Positions 32,401 to 58,435 of a stretch of 59,382 nt of DNA are shown one piece after another. The number at the start of each line of letters is the position of its first letter. The stretch's first letter is position 1. The notes beneath the pieces were generated by a model. The model did no database searches and was not told where the DNA came from. It saw nothing but the letters and a program-made list of their open reading frames with translations. Source of the DNA: Tubiluchus corallicola (lineage: Eukaryota > Priapulida > Priapulimorpha > Priapulimorphida > Tubiluchidae); assembly GCA_030141605.1 (NCBI GenBank), contig JAQGDQ010000217.1, positions 250,001 to 309,382 on the forward strand, read 5' to 3'. The position numbers were made by a program, and so were the translations under genes.

Positions 32401-33120
32401 TAAGTAACCACATGAGATACGACCTAGAACATCAGCTTTTGTGCTGCATTAATAGGCAGAAGCTGCATTTTTGTGGTTCTTTTTCTGTCTGGTTAGTTTA
32501 GAAGATAACATGTCAACATGGATTGATTGAACAGATTCTGTCTATGCTTCCTGGCACAGATACAGACTTGTATGAGTCAGTACTTGCAAGAAGCCACCAG
32601 GATCTGTAGACTAGCACTGAAGCCAGTTTATTTACAAGTGCTGTTGATGTGTAGGACGTGCAGACTGTTCATTTATTGAATGCTTTCAATGAAAAGTAAG
32701 AATATGTCTGCAATCTTATTGCTGTTGCATTGAGTTTAGGGACAAATGTAAAGCTAATTGATGGGGGGGGGGGGGCTACGTGCTACTGAATACTTGGGTA
32801 AATTTTATCGATTTGTTAGGTTTCAGGGTTTTTTGTTGCCTGTTACTGGGTATAACCTAAGTTTTTTTGAGCCATTGAAGATGCTAATGAAAATTTCTCA
32901 GCTCACAGAAATAGTCCAATTTTTTTGTATAGCAAAAAAGCATCAGCATGGACACAGGTGAATGCTGATGGTTATTATGTGTATTAGGAAGTGAAGTTAT
33001 GCATCATTAAACCTGTTCAAAAATTGGATGGATAATTGCATACCCGGATTGTTCACATGTTCATTCTAAGCACTTTCGTCATTCATACTGTTTTGGGTGT
33101 TTACAGTATATCGTTGAGGG
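29448..33120. other. Intergenic, no gene recognised
   Basis: AT-rich DNA with only short frames. It contains a run of 13 G at 32763-32775. I found no conserved exon, no matched terminal repeats and no transposase relic. Confidence 0.45.
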
Positions 33121-33230
33121 AGAATTGATGAGGCTGCGTATCGTAATGTGGCAGAGACAATTCAGTCCGACCAGTGTCTGATCTTAGAGAATTATCCTTG
33201 TTAATGAGGTGATTCTGGTCCCACCACAAA
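33121..33230 (+). repeat. Dispersed repeat, copy 2 (plus orientation)
   Basis: Shares TAGAGAATTATCCTTG and flanking blocks (gcagagacaattcag, ttctggtcccacca) with the minus-strand copy at 18216-18445. The two copies differ by many substitutions and small indels, so both are old. Family unknown. Confidence 0.5.
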
Positions 33231-36148
33231 CATCTGCAACAAGAAGGCTGCAACGTTGACTGCTAGGCAACAGCTTTTGTAGTGTTGAACAATGTGAACT
33301 TGATGTCTATGCGTTTGTAAATTTAATTATGAACATTTTTGGTCACAGTTTCACACGTTTTTACAGCTCACTTGTAATAGTAGAGAATCGGTGGTAGCTG
33401 TAAAGAGAAAAACGTGTTTTTCTTGACATGCAAGCTTATGTCAAATTATTTTTAGGATTTGTTGTTGGAAATTGACTTTTTTCAACTTTTTTCCGCCAAA
33501 TTACAGATGTGAAAATGCATTCATAACGGAGATGCGAACTTGTTTACTCAACGTTTCACAAGGATATTTTGGTTTCCCTATGACGCCAAGGGTTCGCGTA
33601 AAGGTCATAGTTTATGGCTTTGAAAATGGGATCTTATTCGACAGAACGATGTGATCCTTTTGAAAAGCTGTTCATCATGACAAATTTGCCTTTTGTACTA
33701 AAGACTTTTGCTTGTTTTTTACTTTTCATGTGAATACCTTAACAGTTTTTGCAATTTCTTTAACGATAAATTGATACAAAATAGAGAAGATAGGTTAGGA
33801 ATAGCTCTGAAGCTGTGGCTTGTTAGAGAATTAGATGAGAAACATAGTCGGGAATCCATTACAGTGGAGAGGTTTAACAGTCGATATCCATGGTGTTCTT
33901 CTTGAACTTCCTGTTATTATAATCAGTGGAAAATGCTCTTCGGAGTGATATAGCAGCAGCAGTTCTTTCTCCAAATCTACCTATAACAGTTGGTTTAAAT
34001 GTTACATAACAATTTTTGCGTTTTCGGAAATACATTGGAGCATTTTTTACGATTTCGTGACGTATACCGCGAAATCTGCACATTATATTATAGGCACTTA
34101 ATGAACTATTATCTATTTACCCATATTATAAATCGTACAGTTACAATTCACAACATTACATAATTTACGTGTAATGCTTTGATGTAAACTTCCTTTTTTT
34201 GGATGGTAGGCTTTAAAAATTTAAGCAAAGAAGAGAGGAAAATCGCAAAAGCGGGAAAAAGAGACTGTTAGTTTGATTAACTAGTTAATTTAATCTTGCA
34301 TCAAATTGTGTGTTCTGGAAATTTATTTGTCACTGATAATGTTTCGTGAAATAGAAAATGTAGGTCAACAGGAATATGTAATCGCGTATGACCAGTGATT
34401 ACAAACCCTCCTTTTGTTTCTACGCAGTGAATTGGTAATCCCTGTGACTAAAACAGTCACTATAATTATAGTTCATGGTGAATGCACAATATACTTCGTC
34501 CAGTAAAGGCACAGACAGACAATTTTGCATGGTAATTCGTGCATAAATGCTTTGCTGCCATTGCTTGTCGCGTAATTACTTATGACGATGTAGGAAAGGG
34601 AATCGTTACAGTAGTTGCGAAGTAGAAGCCTCTCCGTTGTTATGATACCCAAGGGGACCCTGGGGTTTCAATATTCAATGGGTTTCTACATTAACCTAGT
34701 TATTTCCATTACTTGTTCATTTTATTGTCCGCTGTTTGAAAGCTAGACAGTTTAGCTTCGATCGATTGAAGCCTAGAAGGCAATTGGTATTGTTCCTGTG
34801 CTTGACATGGACAGCAAACTAGTTAGGGAACTGCAAACCAGCAGGTGTCCAATAGAGAGGAGACCTTGTTTTAATAGCCTACGGAATTCTTCAACCAACT
34901 AGGGGTGTGCATTTACTGCTAAGTCTGCAGTTGCTAATTTGTACACGTTACCAGATGTCTGCCGACATTAAAACACTCCGTAAAAGGGGGTAGGGCAGTA
35001 GACGGTTTGGATCTACTTAACACGGGCAAGTCAAGATAATTTTAAACAAATATTTTGAATACAAATCTAATATAGCCAGTGTTTGAATGATACTTTAGTT
35101 TTGGTGTCAATTGTCTGACACATTAAGAAGATTATGCACCCATTTGTTCTCCATATGTTCCATAATTGTTAAGCGTTTCACTGTTAATCATATTATTAAA
35201 GTGGGTGAGACTTATTTTTAATAGGGGCACCATCAAAGGTAAAAGTACCGTAAGTTCCTCGTGTTTTGTGCGATCAATTTAGTCATGCTGTCCAGCTTTA
35301 TCAAGACATCTACGTATTCAAGTTTATGCCCGATTAAGAGTGATTTGATATTATTGCGTAATATTAGCGCGATTATCACATTTATAATCAGAATTATGTG
35401 CAACTCATTAAGATGTAACCATTAAGATGTCTTATATTATAAACATTTTTGACTATATGCGCTTTCTAATGCATGACGTAATGTAGTAATCACTGATTAT
35501 CACGTGACATCATATCAGGTACAAAGATAAAAGACACCAGATATCATGTCACATAGAGTCACGTCGTTTCCCACCAGCCACCACATAGGCAACGTCATCA
35601 GCGCACGTCACTTGAGACCATGTCTGCCATACCCAGAATACATGTCTACTGGTATTTACACTACAATACTCCATGCTGTGTCATAATGTGCATTAAATAC
35701 AATGAATAAAAATTTGTTATTATTAATTTTTGCTAATTAATAATCAAGAAACATAATTTTGCATGATAAAATTTAAAAGTTATTACATAACAATTCTTAG
35801 CGCAACAAGAGTGACGGAAAAGTTGTTTTTCTTGATGTTAGAACGAGTCGCTTTGCTTTATTTTTCGATTTGTTTACATTGCTGTATGAGTAGCCTATTT
35901 TTGACTGCACTGGGAGCATGGAAGCCATAACAATAAGCCACTGAAGGTCGGAGGCATGTTGAAGCTGCCTGAACTCTGAGAATTTCAAGCTTTATTGTTT
36001 TGCTGCATGCACAGCATTTACATGCATGGCTGGACTGTGAGGTGAGCCTCAGGTGACCGCGGAATGGCCCACTTTCGAGTCTCTCATTATAGCTGGTATA
36101 GGCTAAAACAAACAATGTATTTAATCTTCTTGAAACTTTTTAATTAAT
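33231..36148. other. Intergenic, no gene recognised
   Basis: Several frames of 60-85 codons occur (for example 33472-33654 plus, 33874-34083 minus, 35858-36115 minus), but none shows a known domain or a splice pattern that links them. A hAT-like end motif (TAGGGGTGTGCA) occurs near 34898 without a partner. Confidence 0.4.
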
Positions 36149-36244
36149 ATGGCTTCATTTAGGGTGCTGGGCTTTTTTGGCACAAACGTTTTGGCTCAGG
36201 CCGCACAGCTACGCGGGGATAACTTTTTAGCACATGGACATCTA

Positions 36245-36480
36245 GACACAGGACACATTGGACACTTAACTTTTGCATACTTGGACGTTTGGAAACACTG
36301 GACACTTAACTTTTGCATACGCGGACATTTGGAAACACAACATATTGGCTAAAGATACGTTTTTGAACGCGGCACATTGGGTAGAGATACTTTTAGTCAC
36401 GCGGCATACGGGGGCACAAGCGCTTTTGTGTTATGAACGTTTTGAGAGACGGCATTTTGGATACAATACTTTCTTACGGT
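36245..36480. repeat. 40-bp direct repeat within a degenerate repeat field
   Basis: GGACACTTAACTTTTGCATA begins units at 36260 and 36300, exactly 40 bp apart, differing at about three positions. Related pieces of the pattern CGCGGCACATTGG / GCGGCATACGGG continue to about 36480. The two overlapping open frames here reflect the repeat. Confidence 0.7.
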
Positions 36481-36503
36481 GCACGCCAAAAATGGCACGG
36501 TAG

Positions 36504-38836
36504 ATGCAAGATACTTCCTGCAGATGCAAGCTCGACAAAAATCGTGATGAGCACGTAAACATTACAGGCTTATTAACAACGGTATACATATACATATAAG
36601 ACAATAAGGGACAATAAGTATATATTATTAGCCAACATGTATAAAATATATTTTACATAGCGGCTTTACTTTAACGTAAGAGTAGTTATTGGCAATCTGT
36701 ATTTGCCAGAAAGTAAGAAACAAAGTAAGGAATTCTACATTAGGGGAAAAACGCTGCCACATCACGTTAGAAATTACAAGTATACACAATCTCATAGACA
36801 CAAAAGTACTACTGCAGTGTACGCAATCAAGACTAGAAAAATATAATAGTTAATAAATAGCATGTACAAAACAGTGTAATGCCATCACTTAGAGTTGATA
36901 TTAACTTACTTGAGGCTTTGTACAATTAACTGTAAATTGTGGACGTATTGAAAATGTATACATTTCCATTTATAGTTAAGTGCAGAATGCGGATTGTCGC
37001 GGAGTAATAAGTAGTTTAAAGCGCGTTAGCCCCTCTTAATTAAATATTTAGTATTCCGCTTGCAATGGCGATCTCTTGAGAAATTGAACCGTTTGCCATC
37101 ATCATCATGTATGCAAGCACACTGTAAACCGTAGATTAATTGTTATTATCTGTGTCTATCGTTGGCTATTCGTAAATTGCAAATAGAAGTTTATACTAAA
37201 AGATATTAAATTCTTAAATGTTTACAAGTTCTATAAGTTGGCTTTGCATTGACCTCGTGCAGTCTGTGTGCACGAACTGCATGAATTTCATTACCATGAG
37301 ATATTACAATATTTGTTACAAACGATTTGTTGTACAAATTTGTGTTGCACCGGAAGCCGGGTTTTCAATTCCCATGTTGCTAATCAAATATATAAAAACA
37401 CACAACTGACAGACAGCTTAGTTATGAAGCCATTTTATTAGCCTTTCTTGCTGGTGCAGCCTTCATATCAATTTGTGGATTTCTGATGCTTCTCTTCTTG
37501 TGTTGCTCACAGTTGCTGTGATCTATGATAAGTGTATCACGGCCTACCGGTTGTTCTTTTCCAATGCTATAGTTCAAGTTAGAAAAAATATCAGGCAGAG
37601 CATGTAATATTATGCATTCGTTAAAATAAACTATTTGAGAAAATTTAATTTTAGGATTACTGACAGTGCGGCGTAGAACCGTTTTTAATAAGTTATGGCA
37701 GATGTTTCTAGAGCTCGCGAAATTTTAGTCCCCAGATGTTTATTACGTAAGATCAGTAGGTTCATTGCCCTACAGCTTGAGCGGTGGATCATCTTAATTT
37801 TCATGACATACCTGTATGTTTACCTGTAAGACTTAAAATCGCATTACTGTTAGATTAAAATATTTACTTGAATAAATTCATAGTTTGTATAATCTGTGCT
37901 AGGAAACGTGGATAGCAAATGTGTAAACATGTAGGAAGGAACGGGAATTAAAAAAACAGTTAATTAAAGTCAATCTGGAAATAAGTAGACCGATTATCTT
38001 ACTTGTCTAAGGTGTCAAAAAGCACATCACTTGGTCTTCGGCAAAATTTAACTTTCACCATAGTTATTTCGATCATTGCCCTGTTAAAAGTTCATGCACT
38101 TAAAGTATTAAGAATCTCAGAGGTAACATCAATGTCAATGTAACATTATTATTATGACATTTCTGTTAGTAGGATAGGTATATAGGTGTACTGAATAGCT
38201 TAGCTTTATTTTTTGTGATTGTGTCGTTCTTTTTTGCTTATTGAAAGTTATTGTGTGGATGCCTTAACGTTACCTAAGTGTTCTCTATCATCCGCGTATC
38301 GAATGTCGAAAGAATTTACAGAATGGACTAGCGTTGAGCATTCGGTTTTTGACTCAAATCTTATTTGTAAAGATATTAATGCTTTTGATTAAATTGCATC
38401 ATAAAGCAAATAATTATTCAAAATGATTTTACAGGGTGCATTTTCATCTCGATTCCAGCTTTTGAATGCCTTCCTTTTCCCAAGTTGCTCGTTAACGGCA
38501 CTGCGTAGCATTGCTTTTATTACTAAATGCTTAGCATGATTTCAGTTTATTAACTGTTCCCTTTTAATCCCCGCCCAGGAAAGCGGGATTTGAGGACTGG
38601 CCGGGTTGTGTTTATTATTTGTGAAAACATGCTTGTTTTCTTTGCCGTTTTGCTGTAAAGTTTAGCTGCCTTTTGTAGGTCAAGGCTAATCGATGGTGAT
38701 TATGACGAGTTTGATTTTGTCTTTCATTTTAATCTGATATTGTAATTTAATTTGCTTCTATAGCCATAGATTATGATTTTGTGTATATGGGCAGCTTTTT
38801 ACATAATTGTTGGTTTGCATTTTCTGCTTAGAAATA
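36504..38836. other. Intergenic, no gene recognised
   Basis: AT-rich with isolated short frames (for example 37218-37409) that carry no known motif. The kinase gene begins with a splice acceptor at 39398-39399, so its non-coding first exon and promoter must lie upstream, possibly here, but I cannot place them. Confidence 0.4.
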
Positions 38837-38870
38837 TGTGCGTGCGTGCGTGCGTGCGCATGCGTGGGTG

Positions 38871-38946
<76 letters not shown>
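38837..38946. repeat. (GTGC)n followed by (TG)n microsatellite
   Basis: A GTGC repeat at 38837-38859 passes through GCATGCGTGGGTGCA into an uninterrupted TG run of about 70 bases to 38945. Alternating purine-pyrimidine DNA of this length can adopt the Z form. Both apparent open frames here (poly-His/Thr and poly-Cys/Val) are products of the repeat. Confidence 0.95.
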
Positions 38947-38947
<1 letters not shown>

Positions 38948-39421
38948 ATCATAAATATATAAATAAATTATATGAATGTAAATAAACACATGATTTATCT
39001 TTATACCATTTTGTTTCTGACAGCAGATTTTTTAAACTTGAAAATTAATTTTGAAAGCCGATGAAAGAAAAGGCGAAATTGTATTTAAAGACTAAAGCAT
39101 CTTTCCAGAGACTGCTATAATCATTGAAACGAAAATGTAGTTAAAATTATAAGCAAAATAAAGAAGAGGCCAAAGGAGAAATCTTGTTCGTGAAGACAAC
39201 AGAGAACAGCTCGTGACCTAAAAGCTCTTTTGAAATAAAACCATTTTAAAGTTTAAGGGCATTTAAAAGAATAAAATTCATTTGAAATACCAGTGATACA
39301 AGTATTAACATACGTATGCATTATAATGGAGCTTCTAAGGTTTTTGTGATCAGATTTTGTTTAATTTGCCTTCTTGATTTGTTTTTGCATCTGTTGCAGT
39401 TTCCTGACCAAGTAAGACACT

Positions 39422-53009
<13,588 letters not shown>

Positions 53010-53538
53010 CGTTTATTTCTCCTAGGAGGCGTCAGTTGTTGTTGCACTTGCGCAGCTTGATGTCTACTAGGAACTTCAACAAAACAACAATGTCACATCT
53101 AGTCACCGAAAATTACATGCAGTTGAACAGCCAACCCTCCTGCAAGATCTCACAAGCTATGCTGGATAGTTTTTTATAGTGCTGTATATAGTCATGTGAC
53201 TTAGTCAAAGCAAACGTTTTCCTTTTATGTAGTTTGTGGTACTTACTAGTCATTACTATTCCCTTGCTGTTACGTGTGAATTTCTAAGGACTGATTGTAT
53301 TTAGCTTTCCTGTCTGTGAGCCCATTTCTAAGTGGCTTCACTATTAGCTACTGCTATTCCCCACAACTTGTATTATTGTGTTAACCGCTTCGCTGTATGA
53401 TGAGAATCTCCTGTCATGCTATTCTGACTGGCCTGTATGACGAGATTATCGTCAATACAAATTAATTGACGCCTACGCCATTAGCAATGATAATACGTAT
53501 GGCACATGTACTTCATGAATCAGGTTTTTGGAAATAAA
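53010..53538 (+). other. TTBK: TTBK 3' UTR (minimum extent)
   Basis: Runs from the stop codon to the AATAAA at 53533-53538. A second AATAAA lies at 54266-54271, so a longer form is possible. Confidence 0.5.
53533..53538 (+). terminator. Candidate polyadenylation signal for TTBK
   Basis: Canonical AATAAA followed within 30 bases by the GT-rich gttctctgttgtcc, the usual downstream element. An alternative AATAAA with a strong T run after it lies at 54266-54271. Confidence 0.45.
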
Positions 53539-56500
53539 GGGCAGCGATGTTCTCTGTTGTCCCACGGCCAAGAAACACACAAAAGTCACAAAAAGAGATT
53601 GCTGTTATTATTGAATGCTATGTTGTGATTGCTGCCTTGTGCATAGTTTTTTTGCTTGTTGTCTATTTGTTGTCCATTCAAAGTGGCTTAGAAGAGGTAC
53701 ACACAGTATAGAATAAGCTTGAAATTACAGTGCTAGATTTAGCAAGGAGTCATCAGACGATGGTAGTTGGAGCCAATGCATACATGTAATTAGATATGGC
53801 TGATCCAATATGTTTGGTTGATAAACTATGTAGATACAAGGTAAAAATTATAGCTATGGGCCTACAAATGCTTTCACCTCTTCTACACTTTAATGGCTAT
53901 TGGGTTAAATGGCACAATTTGATGGTGAGCCATTGCTCTTACGTATTTTATAAAAAGTAGTAGCTTGTGGCAGTGGTGAAGGCAGAGCAGCTATGACAAC
54001 AGCAACAGCAATAATGACAGTAGAAGTGGTGGTGACGTAGTAGCAGCAGTAATACTGGTAATAACACTACAGTGACTATAGCAGTAGCAACTTTTCATTT
54101 TCTTAATATATTCCAGTGTGCCAGCTTGAATACAAATTGCAGGGCAGTGAACGCTTAATCTGTCATGTCTGTATATAGTTTACTAAAAGTAGCCAATTAA
54201 CCGTTAAGTTCTTTTCAGACTTGACTGTAAAACTTTGTTTACGCACTTTAAAAAAATTAAGTTACAATAAATGTTTTTTTACTGTCAAGTGCCTACTTAG
54301 CTATGACCTCATTTAACAACTTTTTGTATTAATATTAGTTGCTGTGTGAGTTACTTAACCTGCTGGAATATTGCTCACTAAAGAAGTGTAAGTTACCATG
54401 AAAGGACTGCCGAGTGACAAAAAGTGACATATTCCTGCAGATGATACTAATTTGCTTGATTTACACAGCATAAATCATATATGGCTACCTGTGCTGCTTG
54501 GTACAATATTTTTTTGCATTTTTTGCTCAGTTTTATGCCAAGCCCATCAAGATATTAGACTGGGCCAGATAAAAGAAAAATAAGAAATGCAAAAATGGGA
54601 AAAATGTAGTATCTAAACATCACATTATACAATAAATGGTGAGCTAAAATTTTTATCATGTTTCATTCTAAATTGCTCATCGTTGTAATCAAGGTAAGGC
54701 CGTTAAACTTGTATTGCTTTTCACAGATGAAAGTCTCTAAGGCAAAAACTAAGAGTATGACAAAACTTTATAAAAATACTGAATACAAGTGTTTTGTACA
54801 GTCATGTTGAGTACTACGTACCATTGGTGTTGTATAAGTTTGGCTATATTGCTGAAATGCATGCAGTTTTTTCCGACATTTCTTCAGCACATAGGCTTAC
54901 TCACTTTAATTGTGACATTTATGGAGGTTGTGGTGATTCATATTTTGCCTTTAAAGGTTTATATGCACTTTCCATTCAGTTATTATGAGTAGTGATGGCA
55001 CCACATGTAACTCAAAACTTTTTCGTATTATCAAGGATAATATCATTATATTCGTGCATCTCCATTATTTAAAATTCCCTAGTCTGTATACATGTGTTAT
55101 CACTTTGATAATATGTGTAATATACACTCCGTGTAGATTGTGCTTTTGTGTTGTGTTTTTAAAAGTATTAAGCTTAAAAGAATAAATTTTCAATTCTGAA
55201 CTTTTTACCTTTGGTAAATAATGCTGCTATATTGCTTTTTATAGGCTCTTATTTACTGAATGATATTTTTACTGTAAGTTTCACTCATCTCCATGTGCTG
55301 GACTCACATTTTTAAAATCCACTGCAATTGGTTGTGTTTTTGTTGTGATTAATAATTTTATTGCCAGAAATATGAACATCTTGAGTTATGTATGATGATC
55401 CCAAGTTTAATTTATTGCTGTTTGTATTTTGTAAATAAGAAACCCGCCTTTCAGATCATGTAAATACTTGCCAGTGATTTGATTGTTCTATATTGTTTGT
55501 TAAATAATTATTATTTAGCTAATTAAATAATTTAATAGTCGTTGTAGTGTAAGTATGGCTTAGATCATTTTTGTGCAAGCTCGTGCGCCTAGCTGATACT
55601 GAATATTTTTGTTACACTACATTTCTCTGGCTAATTGAAATTAAGTCCAGTAAATTAACTCACTATCACTTTTTTTGAAATATGGCATATCCAAACTTGG
55701 CAATTAATAATCTTTTACAATTGGATAGCGTATATTATTCGACTATTAGTTGCTCAATATTTGACAATGTTGTGAAACATATCTTACAATTTTTTTTGCT
55801 TTAGTAGTAGCGACTAGTCAGACATTTATTGCACTTATTGTTAATTCCTGCTGAAAGCCAAGGCGATCTGTCAGCAAATACGAAACTGTTGCTCCCAAAT
55901 GTCCTACTTGTTCAGTGATAGGTATGCTCCTTGGTTTGCAAGCTTTGATTAAAAGAGCTAGTCAGTAAATTTCACATTTGTACTTGACGTTTGACTGGTA
56001 ATGATTGTATTAAAATGAGCTAAATTGAAACGATATGACCTGAAAATGTTAGAATAAGTTAAGCAGAGAAAGCACACAGTGTGTAAAACATAAGTGTCCG
56101 TATGCTTGTGATCATGGCTGTTTGATACATTTTAGAAAACTGAAATGTCGCTGATATATAGTTAAGAAAAGTACAGTTACTTTTCTGTGTATTAAGCTGA
56201 TAAAACAAGCTAAGTAAAATGGTGTGATTTTCACAACCTGAGAAGAGGTACAGTGAAATACATTGCCTAAACATAGTCACAAAAGCACATGTAGTCACAA
56301 ATGTCATAATTGCGGCACTCAGAATTTTGTAAGACACCAAAGATTTCTAGTTTTTTATTATTTTTTGTATGTAATTCAGTATTATAGGTTCATTGAAAAA
56401 AGGTAATCTCCTTCTTTCGAAATTTTCACACTTGACACATATTTTCCTTTTTCATGATGTTAGTATTGTCTACATGAATGAGTTTTACGATAACTACTAT

Positions 56501-58065
56501 TTTCCCTCCTTTATCTAGAGGTAAAATTCACATATTTACATAAAAGCAAATTTACTGGTTTGTTAAAATTCATGCTGTTATCATTATACTTTGTGTAACA
56601 TCATTGTGTGAGAATCTCCTAATAAAACAGGTAAACAGATAAAGAAAAGACAATAACTTGATGCTGTTATTTTGATCATTTAATGAGACGAACGAACAAC
56701 TGAATTGACCTATTTTATAGCACGCTACTTCTTTTTTTTCAAACCTAATGTGTTTATCTAGCAACTATAGGGTGGTACATAACCGTGTGGTACTGGTACA
56801 GAAGCAAGGGGTAATTTTACAGAAGAATTTACATCAAAATATTGCTGAAACAGTTGGCAATTTACCATATTCTCAAAATTTAGTGTGTAAACTTCGAGCG
56901 TTTCGTACAGCCTGCAACCTTGAGCAAGGCTGGATTTATAGGGGGCAATTGCTCCGGTTCCCCTAAGAACTTCTTTTATAAAAAATATAATATTTAGGGA
57001 CTGAATAAGCTGAATAATAGCCGATTACAGTCTCAAAGTTTCAATCCGATTAAGGTGATTGGGATGGTTACAGCAATAAATATATCCGTATTTTAACAGT
57101 TAATACTCTGGAATATTCTGAAGTATGTTTGGGGTCATAGTCCTGTTGAAATTTGAAAAATATATCAACAGATTTTTTTTGGAGATTATTTGCTATTATA
57201 TTGATATACTTGCAAAGTTTTTTCCTAATCAGTAAACTTTTCTTCTACGCCTTCGTCCAAGAAAGTTCAATATAAGTATCAAGATAGTTCAATATCAAGA
57301 TACTGTTATAGTTACACGTTTACTTGATTTTCTGCTTTTTCTGTTCTAATCCTGGGATTCCATAAAGTGCTGGAATTATTTTTTACGAGCTGTGATTATT
57401 CCAGCGAAATATTTGGTTGTAATGATAAAATAGGGATGGAAATTTTCCCCACGTGATTATCTCCTTAAAAATTGAAGTTTTTTGCTCATTACTGGTTTTT
57501 ATTTAAGCTTGAACATGAGCCTAAATAGTATGGCAAACTTTTTTGCTCTTCCGCGTACTTAGTGAAGAAGAATTCTAATAATTTCAAGGATGAGCCCATG
57601 AGCGGAAGTAATAAAAACGTTGTGATTTTATTTACAATTTTTAGGTTGGAATTGTAAATGGTAGCCGAAACCTAAAACAGTCAAAATCATAATGAATTGG
57701 CAATAGAGTTAGTTAACTGTAAATATCAAAAAATACAGCACAGTGAAATTATAAGAGCTAGCAAACAGCTGTATTTGCAAAGCGAACCCTACATATCATA
57801 CATACATGTTTTTACAATAAATTATTTTTAAGCAAGTCACGATAAACATAAATAAGGTTGCAATGTTCTTTCTTGCTCTCCCGCGCGTGGTGGTCTTTAT
57901 ATGAAGACTATTATTTTATCTTTACATTTTCATTACAGATTTTTAGACAAAATACTAATCGTTTTAATAAAGTAAAAAAAACAAAAGTTAGCTGAAAATG
58001 ATACTATATCGGCATAATTACTTCGCTATACGATGCACGAAAAATGGTCATTACTTTTACAATGA
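53539..58065. other. Intergenic region between convergent genes, no gene recognised
   Basis: AT-rich DNA with only short frames. The plus-strand AATAAA at 54266 may extend the TTBK 3' UTR, and minus-strand AATAAA (plus TTTATT) at 57627-57632 is a candidate end for the peptidase gene whose stop is at 58066. A possible transposon end (ggctggatttatagggggca) lies near 56928 without a partner. Confidence 0.45.
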
Positions 58066-58273
58066 TTATAGCATGTCTGCATTTTCTCTAATAATATACT
58101 CAGCAGCATGAATGCAATGTATAACAGCAGAGACTTGGCGACTAAGTTCTGTTTGCAATTGACTTATCTCTCGTTGATCACTAGTATGGCTTATTTTGTA
58201 TAGGACGTCAGCTATACCAGGAAAACGTAAACCAGAATAAGCATCATGGGAGCTAGGAGCAAATACCAAATGC
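58066..58273 (-). CDS. Last coding exon of a glutamate carboxypeptidase II-like (M28) gene
   Basis: After the acceptor tttgtag (AG at 58274-58275) the exon completes an Arg codon and encodes 68 residues: HLVFAPSSHDAYSGLRFPGI, then ADVLYKISHTSDQREISQLQ, ending RENADML and TAA at 58066-58068. RH..FAPSSH..Y.G..FPGI.D.L is the signature of the C-terminal region of GCPII/PSMA, NAALAD2 and relatives, and the following helix and protein end are where they should be. In GCPII the corresponding segment is SSHNKY, whose Lys and Tyr clasp the glutamate of the substrate; here it is SSHDAY, so Tyr is kept and Lys is lost. The zinc-binding residues lie in exons outside the window. The gene runs leftward, convergent with TTBK. 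Confidence 0.82.
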
Positions 58274-58435
58274 CTACAAATGTACAAGAAGACAATAAGG
58301 AGTTATTAAAAATTCTATAGTTAAATTTAATGGTTGTAGTCATAAGCAGCGAGACTGCATAAGAAATCGGGTTACAACTCACAAAACAACTTTTCAAGTA
58401 AGCATTTAGCACAATGCTCTCTTCTCACTTTAATG

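Noticed and set aside
33874-34083. Minus-strand frame with a basic, protein-like composition
   Set aside because: No recognised family, no flanking splice pattern linking it to other exons.
34896-34912. TAGGGGTGTGCA as a hAT end
   Set aside because: No inverted partner and no target duplication found within a reasonable distance.
38758-38985. Frames encoding poly-His/Thr or poly-Cys/Val
   Set aside because: Pure translation of the (TG)n microsatellite.
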